64,000 nucleotides of DNA from contig JAYKKI010000039.1 of the NCBI GenBank assembly GCA_039881145.1, positions 17,118,001-17,182,000 on the forward strand, written 5' to 3'. The stretch is from Druceiella hillmani (Eukaryota; Arthropoda; Insecta; Lepidoptera; Hepialidae). The position numbers and the translations under genes were made by a program. Each line of letters begins with the position of its first letter. The first letter of the stretch is position 1. The notes below the pieces were generated by a model. The model was not told where the DNA came from and did not search any database. It worked only from the letters and a program-made list of their open reading frames with translations. Positions 1 through 10,965 of this stretch are shown piece by piece.

Positions 1-190
1 ATATAACATCAATGTCTTAAAGTCTTTCACTTTGTTAATATTTGAGACCTTCCTGTCTTGCCAAAGAGGAGTTAGTTAGCTCATGACAGTCTTGGCCACC
101 TGGGTCCATCTCTCCCTAGTCAGTCAGTAGCAACCAGAGGTAGAGAAACTCATTGGCAACCTCTAGATCTGAGAGCTTTGCAACCCTAGA
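1..190 (-). mobile_element. Possible LINE 3'-end fragment
   Basis: The first 190 bases are less AT-rich than what follows and share the string agaccttcctgtc and a nearby ttggccacctgggtc with the LINE tail at 58.1-58.2 kb, where the equivalent reads ttggccatctgggtc. Read on the minus strand this resembles the end of the coding region and 3' UTR of an RTE-type element. It has no open frame of useful length and is cut by the window edge. The family assignment is from memory and weak. Confidence 0.3.
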
Positions 191-1850
191 GAATTGAACA
201 GTTATTCCTCAAAGCACAATAGTGACGTATCGTACATGTAACCATATTGTATACATAGTGACACGAAATATTCCGGAATGCCGATGCGACCTTACAAATT
301 ATGCTGATGCTCCATGCAGATGCAGCCATCTGTAATTTCCCTATTCTGACTAGAGTTACCACACTAACATTCAGAACGCTAAAAGTGGTGTACAAAAAAT
401 CGCTCGCTACCGCGAACAGTGAAGTTATTAAAGTAAAAGCAAATGAAAGAAAAGTGAAAGAGTACAGGTTAATTTAAATTATTCGCATAAAATTAATGAA
501 TTTTTTTGCCTTTACCAAGTCTTATTTACGTTACTTATCACAAACAAAAATATTACAATTGTGTACAATACAATAATAATCATTCATCTATTGCATAAAC
601 AATAAAAAAATTAAATTCCAATCTACGTCTTTAATTTAAACTCTAGAATTAAAATCGACAATTAAAATTAATAAACGACTTTTAAAATAAAATCAGCAGT
701 AAAAATTAATTTTGGTCGAATACATCTTAGTAACTTATTACATTATAACCAAATAACGTTTTAAAATTCCTAGTTTTAAATCTCCATACTGATACTCAGA
801 CTCGTAAACTTAAAATTCCTGGCAAGTCATTTATAAATTTATATTTTTAGTAATAATTTAAGAGCTAGTCTCCGATTTCTGTTCATTTCTTCCGTAAGTA
901 TTATTAACACATTATTTTAGGATTAAATTAATGTGTTAATAACAGGAAACTACTTTTCTTAAAATCCCGGACATTAAAACTTCCCCCGGATGGCGGTTTT
1001 AAAAAGAGGACTGTGTCCAGGGAAAGGGGATGAACGACAACCCTACCTGTAATGCACTGTCACTGATGAAAACTTGTAAAATAGTTTTCCACGTATTATT
1101 TCTGTTATAAATACATAAATTTTATAATTATACATTAATTCCATATAATGTTAATATTAAAGACAGTAAATAACATGTATAATACTGTATGCTAATTGTC
1201 TCAATGTTACAAATACATAAAGGTTTACTACAACTGGGAGTGCAAAGAGAACATAAACATGTTAGATTTACTTTACTAAGGATCTATTAATTATTCATTA
1301 ATACGCTAAGAATTAACATATATTGCCATACCGATGGATTTCACTTTTTTCACGGTCTTATTCGTCAACATAACAAAGAGACAGAAATTGAATACAATTT
1401 CGAAAAAAACACTCATTTCAGCGATCGGCAACAAGAAAGACAAAAAATGAAATACAATTTATAACCATGATACAAAACAAAAAAAAACTGTCTTCAAAAA
1501 TATGTATATATTATATTTTTAATTTATCTAGAATTATTAATGTGAAAAAAAATAATAAAAAAATGTGACGAACAAATTTTGCTAAATTGGCTAAATTAAT
1601 AAGAAATAAATTGTTAACAGACATTGCCTTTCGCTCTTGAATATCATTTCCGCATAGACATACTCTATTCTTTTGACGTGAATAGGTCTTTAAATTTGCT
1701 ACCATACGGGGCCAATCCAAAAAACCTAATGATAACAAAATCGGGGGATACAGTTTGGCGTTGCAGTTTCGATTCTATTTTCAAATAACATCAAAAATTA
1801 AATTATACCACTGGATAGCTAAAGGATCAAAGAATTCATTACGATAAGCG
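191..1850. other. AT-rich DNA, no recognisable feature
   Basis: This stretch is A/T-rich with only short, stop-riddled frames. I see no repeat structure, no recognised element and no codon-like signal. A small less AT-rich patch lies near 960-1,060. Confidence 0.6.
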
Positions 1851-1854
1851 AGAA

Positions 1855-2320
1855 CAGTAACGCATCGCGCGCGTTGGAGGGGGAAGCACCGCCATTTTGA
1901 GGTTACTTTGCTGCGTATCGAGATTTGCAATTAGTATAACTTTTGATTCGGGAAAGCTACGATGTTTGTTTAAGTTGTAATCATCAGCTGTCGTCAAAAT
2001 TTATCGATTGTAAATAAAATATTAGTTTAAAGTAGTGACAGTGAATATAATAAGGTGTTAGAATAAAAAAATATTATCAAAAATATATAATGTCGAAACG
2101 CCAAAACCAAATACAGAGATCGTATACGGCTGGAAAGGGTTTCTCAAGAACAATCGGATGGTAATAATAAAACACCATATGATCGAGTCAAGCAGTGCCG
2201 GGAACGTAAAAGAATGAATGCGGCCGAGCGGATCAACGACGGTGCCAGTACATCTGCAGCTGGGGCGGTTGAAATTATGCGTTACGTAGATGTATTCATG
2301 TACAACACACGGTCGTGTCC
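1855..2320 (+). pseudogene. Frameshifted basic ORF fragment, probably transposon-derived
   Basis: A GC-richer leader (about 1,860-2,060) precedes an ATG at 2,090. The frame from that ATG reads MSKRQNQIQRSYTAG and then runs into stops. Shifting by one base inside the aaaggg run near 2,136 opens a frame to about 2,325 that contains NNKTPYDRVKQCRERKR followed by MNAAERINDGAST. The two halves look like one short basic protein broken by a one-base frameshift. The YDRVKQCRERKR-type basic stretch resembles N-terminal ends of several insect transposon proteins, but I cannot assign a family. It lies directly upstream of an interspersed repeat (2,325-2,695), which supports a mobile origin. A host exon is possible but less likely. 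Confidence 0.3.
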
Positions 2321-2324
2321 GTGA

Positions 2325-2695
2325 CACAGCCACACCCCATTTTTTTGCTCTTTTCGAGTGTTACGTAGGTTTTCTCGACGATCCTGTCAAGTCTGCGATT
2401 TTCATGAATTAGTATGGTACATCTGTATATGGAAAATACAATGAGACACAATGCACACTTTGCTTCATCTTCTAGGTGCAAATAATAGCGTGGAAATAGT
2501 ATTTAGAAATTATTATGAAACAAGACCTGGCTTCATGAAAAAATACAAATTTCTCATTTGTTCGATTGAGGGTTTAAATAAAACTTTTAAGGAACTTATT
2601 TTTACAATATCTCTATACAGGAGTGTAATTTTTATTTTCGTAACACCTAGACTCACCACTACATAGACTATCGCCGGTTTCTTTTGCACTATCAT
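2325..2695. repeat. Interspersed repeat, copy 1 (partner at 8,920-9,250)
   Basis: About 350 bases align with 8,920-9,250 in the same orientation. Shared landmarks in order are gctcttttcgag, tcatgaatt/tcatggatt, gagacacaat, actttg.ttcatc, aaattattatgaaa/aatcattatgagaa, catgaaaaaatacaa/cataaaaaaatacaa and caacacct/taacacct. Divergence is substantial, so this is an old family. No coding capacity is visible in either copy. Confidence 0.6.
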
Positions 2696-2774
2696 GACAA
2701 AATAAAATTTACTTTTTCCATGTTAGACGTTTCAACGCTGAAAATTACGTTATGTAAGTTTAAATATTCTGCTA

Positions 2775-2955
2775 AATCGTAGTCATCACCGTGGTGTCAA
2801 CATGGTATCGTCGTTTCAATACCACGGTGACACGATGATACCATGGCGATACCGACGATACCATTACGATACCATGACTATACCGACGATACCGGTCACC
2901 GTGGTATCGTAATGTCACCGTAGTAATGGTGATGTCACCATGGCAATCGACGTCG
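2775..2955. repeat. Cryptic gatacc / ggtatcg repeat block
   Basis: About 180 bases are built almost entirely from variants of the hexamer gatacc and its complement ggtatc, joined by accgtgg and ccatgg pieces. Because both orientations occur, the block is full of overlapping inverted repeats and can fold on itself in many ways. There is no fixed period. It ends just where the SINE at 2,962 begins. Confidence 0.6.
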
Positions 2956-2961
2956 TAAACT

Positions 2962-3165
2962 GTCGTCGCTACGGATTTTGATTTTGATTGCGCGGATTTG
3001 GCCTTTGATTGCGCGGCGCACCCTGTGGACTCGGGTTCGATTCCCGGCTGCTCGTCGAAATGGGCTGGACTGGTATTCTGATTAGCTGTAAGAGATTGCT
3101 GTCGTAGCAATAAGTCTGTCATATGTATCATTTAGATACATTAAAGTAAATAAATAAGTAAATCA
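2962..3165 (+). mobile_element. tRNA-type SINE, intact-looking copy
   Basis: The element has a Pol III B box GGTTCGATTCC at 3,034-3,044 inside a tRNA-like head, a body with the landmarks gggctggactggt, agattgctgtcgtagcaa and taagtctgtcatatgtatc, and a tail of attaaagtaaataaataa. The same parts in the same order form the interrupted SINE at 28,339-28,512 plus 31,811-31,911, which shows that this is a real family. The start is set by gtcgtcgc, shared by both copies. A box sequence is not convincing. It is not a functional tRNA gene because no cloverleaf can be completed. Confidence 0.75.
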
Positions 3166-3220
3166 CATCAATAAATATAACATACCTAATATATTCGATG
3201 AATACCATTTACGCTAAAAT

Positions 3221-3348
3221 ATTGAAAATAAATGTAGCAAAATTATTAGGTGGAATTTATATAGAAATTATATTATATAGAAATTTATATAGAAATTTAA
3301 TTTATTAAGAAAATTATTGAAAATAAATGTAGCAAAATTATTAGGTGG
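3221..3348. repeat. 33-bp direct duplication
   Basis: A 33-base string starting attgaaaataaatg and ending attaggtgg occurs identically at 3,221-3,253 and 3,316-3,348, offset by 95 bases. The intervening DNA has short tatatagaaat repeats. This looks like a local duplication. Confidence 0.8.
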
Positions 3349-3350
3349 TT

Positions 3351-3392
3351 CTTTTCAAGTTATTTTTACTTTCGGAAAAATAACTTGAAAAG
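3351..3392. repeat. Perfect 17-bp snap-back hairpin
   Basis: The arm cttttcaagttattttt (3,351-3,367) is followed by an 8-base spacer and its exact reverse complement (3,376-3,392). No T-run or gene context makes it a terminator. It directly abuts the 33-bp duplication. Confidence 0.8.
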
Positions 3393-4781
3393 TTTGGAAA
3401 ACTTTCAATGAAATACCTTTCAGAGGCTTCCATAGTTAAGTATTTGGTTAAAATATGATACGATTTCGTAAATATAATCTAAATAATTGCAGTAGGACAT
3501 TACATACAAAAAAAGTGAAACATTGAATAGTTTTGAGCTTACGTAATTATCTACTCTGCACCATTTTTTTATAAAACCGAACGGTCTTTCTGAGATCGCG
3601 TTTAACCCTTCGTTTAACAAAAAAATGCCCCCGCATAATACGTGCGAACGCAGGCTATAATCCTAATACACATTTAATAAAAGGACTAACCCCTTCCACG
3701 ATACCGAATGATCGAACACGAATAATACAATTTATAACATTTTTTGCGCCACCTCGACCCAAATTCACGAAAGGCCTACGAGCACCTGGCCGCGTGTGTT
3801 AGATTGAAACCGCTTTGAAATAAAAAAAGTAATGATACAGATTTGTAAAAAAATGAAAAAGAGACATAAAACGCTCAGACGCCACAGGTAGTTGGGAGCC
3901 TCGCTCTAGTGATGAGGTTATTGCTGGTCGATATGAAAATGCTACTGATATCGAACTACGTACTACGACATTATATCTTAGAACAGACCAAAGTTTGTAT
4001 ATTGTTCATAATTATAAAAAATTAATGGATGTATTTAATAAACTTTCTGCAAGTCAGTACAATTAAAAATAATAAAAAATTAATTACAGTTTTCCGTTTA
4101 TTTTTCCCCGTCAAATATAATCACGTAGTTTTGAAAGGAAATAAGAAAGATCCAAAGAGTAAACTTCACAAAACTGTTTTAGAATTAATATGTTGACTAA
4201 ATTTTAAAGTAAACCCCGTAGTCACGTATTTATGTAAAATAATTTTTTTTTTAAATTTGTCTCTCAATTAAATTTCCTTTTTTAAATATTTGACGTTTTC
4301 TTTTCATGCAATGCACTTGAACAAAGTTCATTCTTGTACCAAATTTCATCAGTAGAAAATTATAATTCACGGTTCGGAAATCATCATACTCAATGCAATA
4401 GATAAGAGATTGTGAGATGCATAAACAAAAGATACTTGTTGAGAATCGGTTCCATTTTTGACATCTTTCCTATCGTTACACTGGCTCACTTCAGGATTAG
4501 GATCCAAAAAAAGTATGTCCCAATTTTAGCGGTTCTATCTCAGAAATTAATAATCATAGAAAAATAAAAATATAAACTATTAAGAACTTGAAATAAATTT
4601 CATACGACACTCTAAGCCAAATTTTCTAATATAAGAAACAATTTAATAATTGTAAGAAATTAATGCCACCTATCTCATATTATTCGCACTATGTTCATCA
4701 AAAAAAGTGAAAGAACCCGTAGGAAACTAATTCCATCTGTTCCTAATTTGTTGAAAAATATTTAAAGGGACTTTATTTAAA
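3393..4781. other. AT-rich DNA, no recognisable feature
   Basis: No repeat period, element end or coding signal was recognised. A modestly GC-richer patch at 3,600-3,960 has no open frame worth reporting. Confidence 0.55.
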
Positions 4782-4841
4782 GGGACGCGATAGCAACGTT
4801 GTCCTACGCTAAAAGTAGAGGCAACGTTGCTATTGTTCCTA
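4782..4841. repeat. Hairpin / short foldback element
   Basis: The arms atagcaacgttg (from 4,790) and caacgttgctat (to about 4,833) are perfect complements. The inner part adds cctac pairing with gtag.gg, and the outer gggac pairs imperfectly with gttcc. Together they give a stem of about 20 bp with small bulges and a short loop. It may be a tiny foldback transposon or a structured RNA, and the sequence alone does not decide. Confidence 0.6.
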
Positions 4842-5334
4842 TAAAAATAAGAAATCACTGTTAACTTCAAAAACTTAATTAGCTCCTTTAATATTAGATA
4901 TTTATCGTCTAATATTAACAACAGATTATATATTTATTATCAAACATTACCCGCGTCTATATGTGTAATTTGACAAATTATTTAATGTTTTCTAGCTTCA
5001 ATAATTTTAACAGCATTATTGTAATTTTAATAACATATTTAAAAGTCCATAGATGTAATATTCAATACACCTAAAACGCAAATAGCATCATTTAAGTTTA
5101 AAAAATATTACGTTTCTTTTAATCAATTGTAATAATATATTATATTTACTGCTTAGTATATAGGTCCATTATATATTATGTTATACTAGCCACTTTTTTC
5201 GTGAAATATGGATTATAAAACGATGACATTTATACACTATGTATAAATCCAAAAAGAGGAAAAACTAAAACCCGACTACGGAAAAAATAATTCAAAAAAC
5301 TAAATAGGTACATATATCGTCTGTGAAATTAATA
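4842..5334. other. AT-rich DNA with a cccgactacgg scrap
   Basis: This is mostly featureless. Near 5,270 the string aaacccgactacgg matches the terminal part of the inverted-repeat element at 47,212-47,502, so a small fragment of that family is probably present. Confidence 0.4.
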
Positions 5335-6580
5335 ACCTTATATACCTCTGGATCTTGACTAAACTAAGGACACCTCATTTATTGAAATTACTTTGGTAGT
5401 TTAGTCTGTACGAGGCAAACAAACATAGATAAATCAATATGTATATACCCAAAGACACTCTGGATCCTAACGAATCTAAGGACATCTCATTTATTAAAAT
5501 TACTTTAGTAGTTTAGTCTGTACGAGGCAAACAAACATAGATAAATCAATATGTATATACCCAAAGACACTCTGGATCCTAACGAATCTAAGGACATCTC
5601 ATTTATTAAAATTACTTTAGTAGTTTAGTCTGTACGAGGCAAACAAACATAGATAAATCAATATGTATATACCCAAAGACACTCTGGATCCTAACGAATC
5701 TAAGGACATCTCATTTATTAAAATTACTTTAGTAGTTTAGTCTGTACGACGCAAACAAACATAGATAAATCAATATGTATACACCCAAAGACACTCTGGA
5801 TCCTAACGAATCTAAGGACATCTCATTTATTAAAATAACTTTATTAGTTTAGATGGTACGAGGGAACAAACTTACTTACATACATACATAGCCTATAAAA
5901 TTCATAACGTTATATACCCTACGACACTTTCTGGATCAAGATGAATCTAAGGACAACCCGTTTGTTGAAATCACTATAGTAGTTTAGTCTGTACTATGGA
6001 ATAAACTTACTCACATACATACATACATAGCCCGTGAAACTCATGTTAAATATAGCCTACGACACTTTTTGGATCAAGATGAATCTAAGAACAACCCGTT
6101 TGTTGAAATCACTTTAGTAGTTTAGTCTGTACTATGGAATAAACTTACTCACATACATACATACATAGCCCGTGAAACTCATCACGTTAAATATACCCTA
6201 CGACACTTTCTGGGTCAAGATGAATCTAAGGACACCTCATTTGTTGAAATCACTTTAGTAGTTTAGTCTGTACTATGGAATAAACTTACTCACATACATA
6301 CATACAAAGCCCGTGAAACTCATAACGTTAAATATACCCTACGACACTTTCTGTATCAAGATGAATCTAAGAACAACCCGTTTGTTGAAATCACTTTAGT
6401 AGTTTAGTCTGTACTATGGAATAAACTTACTCACATACATACATACATAGCCCGTGAAACTCATCACGTTAAATATACCCTACGACACTTTCTGGATCAA
6501 GATGAATCTAAGGACACCTCATTTGTTGAAATCACTTTAGTAGTTTGATCTGTACGGGGGAACAACCTAACTCACATATA
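5335..6580. repeat. Tandem array, 112-bp units passing into 141-bp units
   Basis: All units share gtttagtctgtac and tctaaggacacctcatttgtt. Measured on the tttagtctg landmark, the left half repeats every 112 bases (5,400, 5,512, 5,624, 5,736). The right half repeats at 5,983, 6,121, 6,262, 6,403 and 6,544 (138 then 141, 141, 141). The right-hand unit gained an acttactcacatacatacat stretch. The first and last units are the most diverged, as expected for an array homogenised from its middle. Confidence 0.9.
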
Positions 6581-6589
6581 TACACACAT

Positions 6590-6795
6590 ACGTTATGGGT
6601 AAAGTAATATCCTACGAATGAATAGTATGGATCTAAAACAGAAAAGTAGTTATCCTACGAATGGGTAAAGTAGTTATCCTACGAATAGATAGTATGGGTC
6701 TAAAATAGAATTAATTTTTATTAATCTACGAAAACTTTATCTAGAATGGATCTATGAAAATTATCTTACGAGAATAGTACAGCCTGTGAAATTCA
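6590..6795. repeat. Direct repeat left of GC-rich island
   Basis: The segment contains gggtaaagtagttatcctacgaat and aatggatctatgaaaattatctt-type strings that recur at 7,145-7,285 (gggtaaagtaat, agttatcctacgaatggg, agaatggatctatgaaaat). The two copies flank the GC-richer block between them. Confidence 0.7.
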
Positions 6796-7075
6796 TAATC
6801 CTTCCTCTGCCGTATGCGGGTTTAAATATTCAGATTCGCACTTCACGAGCTGCGACGAAATTCCTATCGACAATCGATACCGCTGACGCACCGCCGCAAT
6901 ATACCCATCCCTAATTGTCCCGGCATCCCGCGGCGTCAGGTGTGCACCAGCTCTCCGTCCTTGTGCCTACGCACCTGCGCTCAATAATTATATCATCGGC
7001 AGCCGCCCGATTAGGCTGCCCATGCAACTATGTCTGCTGTAGCTACATGTATGCAGGACGTATCTATGATTAAAG
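6796..7075. other. GC-rich island, possible conserved non-coding element
   Basis: About 260 bases stand out from the AT-rich surroundings, with ccgcggcgtcaggtg near 6,930 and agccgcccgattaggctgcc near 7,000. It contains CAGGTG and CACCTG, the same E-box on opposite strands, within about 40 bases. No long frame is open and no transposon is recognised. It may be an enhancer-like element or GC-rich foreign insert inside the repeat that flanks it. Confidence 0.35.
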
Positions 7076-7139
7076 AGGGCAGAACAAGTCTATGAAAGCT
7101 GTCCTACCAGTTTAATTATATAGGTCTAAAATCTATGCT

Positions 7140-7290
7140 TAAATATGGGTAAAGTAATTTTGTAGTAGTTATCCTACGAATGGGTGGTATGGATCTATAA
7201 ACGGGCCGTAAGATTATAATTAATTGGGTCTACGAAAGCTGTATTTAGAATGGATCTATGAAAATTATCTTTTGAGAATACAAGGCTATA
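7140..7290. repeat. Direct repeat right of GC-rich island
   Basis: This is the partner of 6,590-6,795 in the same orientation. Shared landmarks are gttatcctacgaatggg, atggatctat and tagaatggatctatgaaaat. Confidence 0.7.
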
Positions 7291-7577
7291 ATGAATTGGT
7301 AAAATAAATATATTTATTCCTGCCTTAGGACTGAATAGAATACACCCAAGATAGGAGTGATTAGGATCAGTAACAATGAGCCAAAATGGGTCTATGCAAT
7401 TCCTATGACTGCATACTTGCATTTCCATGAGTTTGATGGAAAAGGTAGTATTCAAAAATGTAATATTTACTCTGCAGTAAGATACATTTGTGAACTGTGA
7501 GCATAGGTATCACCAAATGTGTACTCTATTAAGCGATTTAAAGGATAAAAATTTACGATGACACAAAAATTTAATAG

Positions 7578-7579
<2 letters not shown>

Positions 7580-7626
<47 letters not shown>
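7580..7626. repeat. (TA)n microsatellite
   Basis: This is an uninterrupted TA dinucleotide run of roughly 45 bases. Confidence 0.95.
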
Positions 7627-7628
<2 letters not shown>

Positions 7629-8919
7629 GATTTAACTATTTATTAGAAAAACCCATATCCAACATTGACCCAAATCAATGAAAATAATTGTATTTCTTAT
7701 TTAAAATTACTATAATTTTGGTATTTGCACTAAAAGCAAAATAACTTAAAATTACAAAATTTAAAAAATAAAACAAAACAGAAAAAACACTCGCCACTTC
7801 AGTTTAAATATGAAACTAAATAATTATTAATCGCAAGCTATCAAACATCTCCTTGACTGCATTCTTAAAGTGATCAATGAAACAGAAAATATCAAGATTG
7901 GTTGCCTCTCATAATATGCGTTTATCAATGCGACTTGCATTGATTATGACAAAGAGGTGAACGCTGCTGCATGTTCGTAGGTGCTCCATTGCATATTTCT
8001 CAATAGCTATATTTCTGGAGGTATAACATCTAAAACTATTATTGTGACCCTTATCTTACCCTAAACCATTTAAATGATCCCCCGCATTATTTATTTTAAT
8101 AAAATATCTGTACTTAATTCAATCCAAAATGTTTATTAACTCATTTTCCAATGTGACACGCGAGAATTATACATTTTTGGGTTACTGTCAAACAGTGCAC
8201 TCGTATAATTTTCTCCTATAATTATTATCGTATAATTATGTCTCCAACCGTCCATCTTTCACAGTCTTACAGTATCTATTTAGTATTCTAGCCCTATCCC
8301 AATGAAGTTATCCATAGATATGCTTTGGAGAGGAAGAACCTCGTACCAATCAACGCGGAATGTGGACTATATACCTGTATGTACAATTTGACAATATATA
8401 AAGATGTATAGTGCATATTTCTTATAATAATTATCATAATAATATAAAAATTTCCAATCCCTGCCCTATATGCATAAGGCCCTAATATAAAATGTGTACG
8501 TCTTTGATGAAGATCCCTTTTTGACCAATTTTCCGATCTTTGATCAAAAGTGATCCGTGAAACTAGGCCTGACAAATAGAATGATGGGCTTGAGAAATAT
8601 AATATAATTTTTAAAAAAAGCTTCTATAATTTAGAATATAGGAAAATAAACAGATCAGCGATTTTCAATCAGGAAAGATCAAAAAAATAAAATAAAATTT
8701 GTGATCATAATAGAAAACAAGAAAATCTGATAAAATACATAATAACTTTTTGAAACGATTACAAAAAATAATCAAAACTGATTGATTTTCTTAACGTGTA
8801 TCCATTGCCTAAATGAATTAAAAATAATCTGTTAACCATCATTGACAATGATGTCTTTTTCTTTTTTTTTTTATTCTGTGGCGATTAACAATGGAGTCTG
8901 TTATTATCAAAATGAATAT
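7627..8919. other. AT-rich DNA, no recognisable feature
   Basis: I see no array, element end or coding signal. Short open frames are explained by chance. Confidence 0.55.
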
Positions 8920-9250
8920 CTTTTTCGCTCTTTTCGAGTTTTACGTGAACTTTTCGACCACATGTCGAGTCTATAAGTTTCATGGATTTATATTATACAT
9001 TTTGCCAATGGTGAATACAGAGAGACACAATTTGAACTTTGTTTCATCCCGGTAGTTCAAATCCTGTCGTAGAAATAGCATTTACAAATCATTATGAGAA
9101 ATAAACTGACCTTTCATAAAAAAATACAAGATTTCTCATTTATTTTATTAACGATTTAATAAAGCTTTTAACAAGCTTTTTTCGTTTTCCCTATATGACA
9201 GTGTCATTTTTATTCTTACAACACCTGGGCCAATACTATATGGACTTCCG
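8920..9250. repeat. Interspersed repeat, copy 2 (partner at 2,325-2,695)
   Basis: This copy is in the same orientation as copy 1 and keeps cgctcttttcgag, acgtgaacttttcgac, gagacacaat, tttcatc, ttatgaga, ctttcataaaaaaatac, atttctcattt, ctatatgacagtgt and acaacacctgg. Confidence 0.6.
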
Positions 9251-10630
9251 TCAGTCTCCTGTCGATCCTGTTTGTACCAAAATTTTGACGTTTGACTGTA
9301 TTATATAGAAGCATATGTACTTATAGATTAAAATAATTCCTTTCTTTATATACTCTTACAGCACTACCCGTTGACATATAAATTAATTATGTATAACATG
9401 GGGCCCATTTCGGAACATGATTATTTTAATAAACACGTAGCAAAATTGTTAAAAAATTTGCGCTCTCTGTATAAATTTCAAATGGAAGCAATTTTTTTCT
9501 CACACTTCATCAGATGGGCATCGAAATTATTTTTAATGCACCTCCATAAAGTTGGGAAGAAATTTTTTGCAAACCCACGTCATCTTATACGTTTTCGAAG
9601 TGAAATCATCTTTCTTTAGATCGTTTTTTTATTTTGAAACCGTGTTTGTAAAATATTAAGCCCCAAAAAAATTTGTAAAATGTAAAATGATCAAATCATC
9701 ACCTACGCTCCCTCCCCCTCCCCCCAATAATTATTTAATAAATACAAAAACAAATAAATGTTCAAAATAGTGCTTAGTGAACACGTCAATTTTAAATTAA
9801 TTACTAGCTGACATAATAAGTTTGTTCTGTGGAATAACGTTACCATTATCCTATTTTGAGTTTCGTGTTTCATAATTGAAATTTTTTTTGTCAATTCTAA
9901 AATTAAATGAAAACAAAATCGCCCCGCAATTTTATTTTCATCTGACCAAAGCTTCAGACTTGTGATACATAATTATTTTCTATCTTTTGGGCATAATCGC
10001 TTGTGCACAATAAAACTGTTCAAATGAAAACTTTTTTCTTTATTTATTTTTAATTGTTAGTGTGCCTAATTTGCTTAGCCTGATGTTATGACATTAATTC
10101 AAGCACTTCATTCATTTCTTATAGCCTATTTTACCAATTCGAAACCAGCTGGTCGTCAAGTCTCATGATATAGAGAGGTCATACCTCTGTAGCATCAGAA
10201 GAAAAGAATTGGAACCCGGATCTAAATGACAAAGTTTCTGTTTGAAAAACTAAATTATAACTTAAAACCTGAATATTCTCTATGGTCACAATTTAACAAG
10301 CGGTACACCTGCAGCATTAAAAGTTTTACAATAATTTGTTTTATCATCAAAGGACTGAAAACACGTGCAAATATTCATGAAAATAGGTTAAGTAGAAATA
10401 TTTGAAAATTTGATCACAAAACTTGAATCGCGAACATACCAAACGTGAAGCTAAATAAAACCGTTTATAAACAGAATTCATACAAAATCACTTACGTATC
10501 CGTCCATCTGTTTATCTGTTTGTTTGCCTATTTATACACAGACGTTTTTCACAGAAACAGTTTAATTTGAAACTTGGCATAGTCGTAGAGCATATTAATC
10601 CGCGTATAAAATGTATAAAGGTAAAACTCA

Positions 10631-10632
<2 letters not shown>
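9251..10632. other. AT-rich DNA, no recognisable feature
   Basis: A C-rich run (ctccctccccctccccccaa) near 9,710 is the only compositional oddity. No element or gene is supported. Confidence 0.5.

Positions 10633-10690
<58 letters not shown>
10633..10690. repeat. (TA)n microsatellite
   Basis: A TA run of about 55 bases. Open frames of alternating Ile-Tyr across it are artefacts. Confidence 0.95.
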
Positions 10691-10694
<4 letters not shown>

Positions 10695-10819
10695 CAAAAA
10701 TATAGTTAAAATTTTAGATGGTGAAAATAAAGTGTTAAATTTTATTAAACGTTAATGTGTCATGAAGAACATTAACTGAAGGAGCCAATTATAATAATTC
10801 CACTACCTAGCTATCGCAT

Positions 10820-10965
10820 ATTCGACATGTTTCCTTTCCCGAAGGACTGCTCCATGTTTTCCGGGAATGCCGGGCTATTCTAGGGGCACTGAGGTGTCCT
10901 CAACGTAGTAAGACTGGCAAACTCCATATCCTGTCTGAATCCTTAAGTTATCCTTAAATTTTCTT
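10820..10965 (+). mobile_element. Possible Jockey/R1-type LINE C-terminal scrap
   Basis: In one plus-strand frame near 10,840-10,900 the reading LLHVFRECRAILGALRCP resembles the HV..ECPA stretch common near the C-terminus of Jockey/R1-type LINE polyproteins. The match is short and the flanks have stops, so this is only a suggestion. Confidence 0.25.

Noticed and set aside
1985..2000. ctgatga-type cores elsewhere (for example 1,985 minus, 9,511 minus, 18,115 plus)
   Set aside because: No GAAA at a suitable distance and no stem II, so they are chance matches and not hammerheads.
2962..3165. tRNA gene, because of a perfect B box
   Set aside because: No cloverleaf or anticodon arm can be completed, and the body and tail match a second copy at 28.3/31.8 kb. 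It is a SINE.
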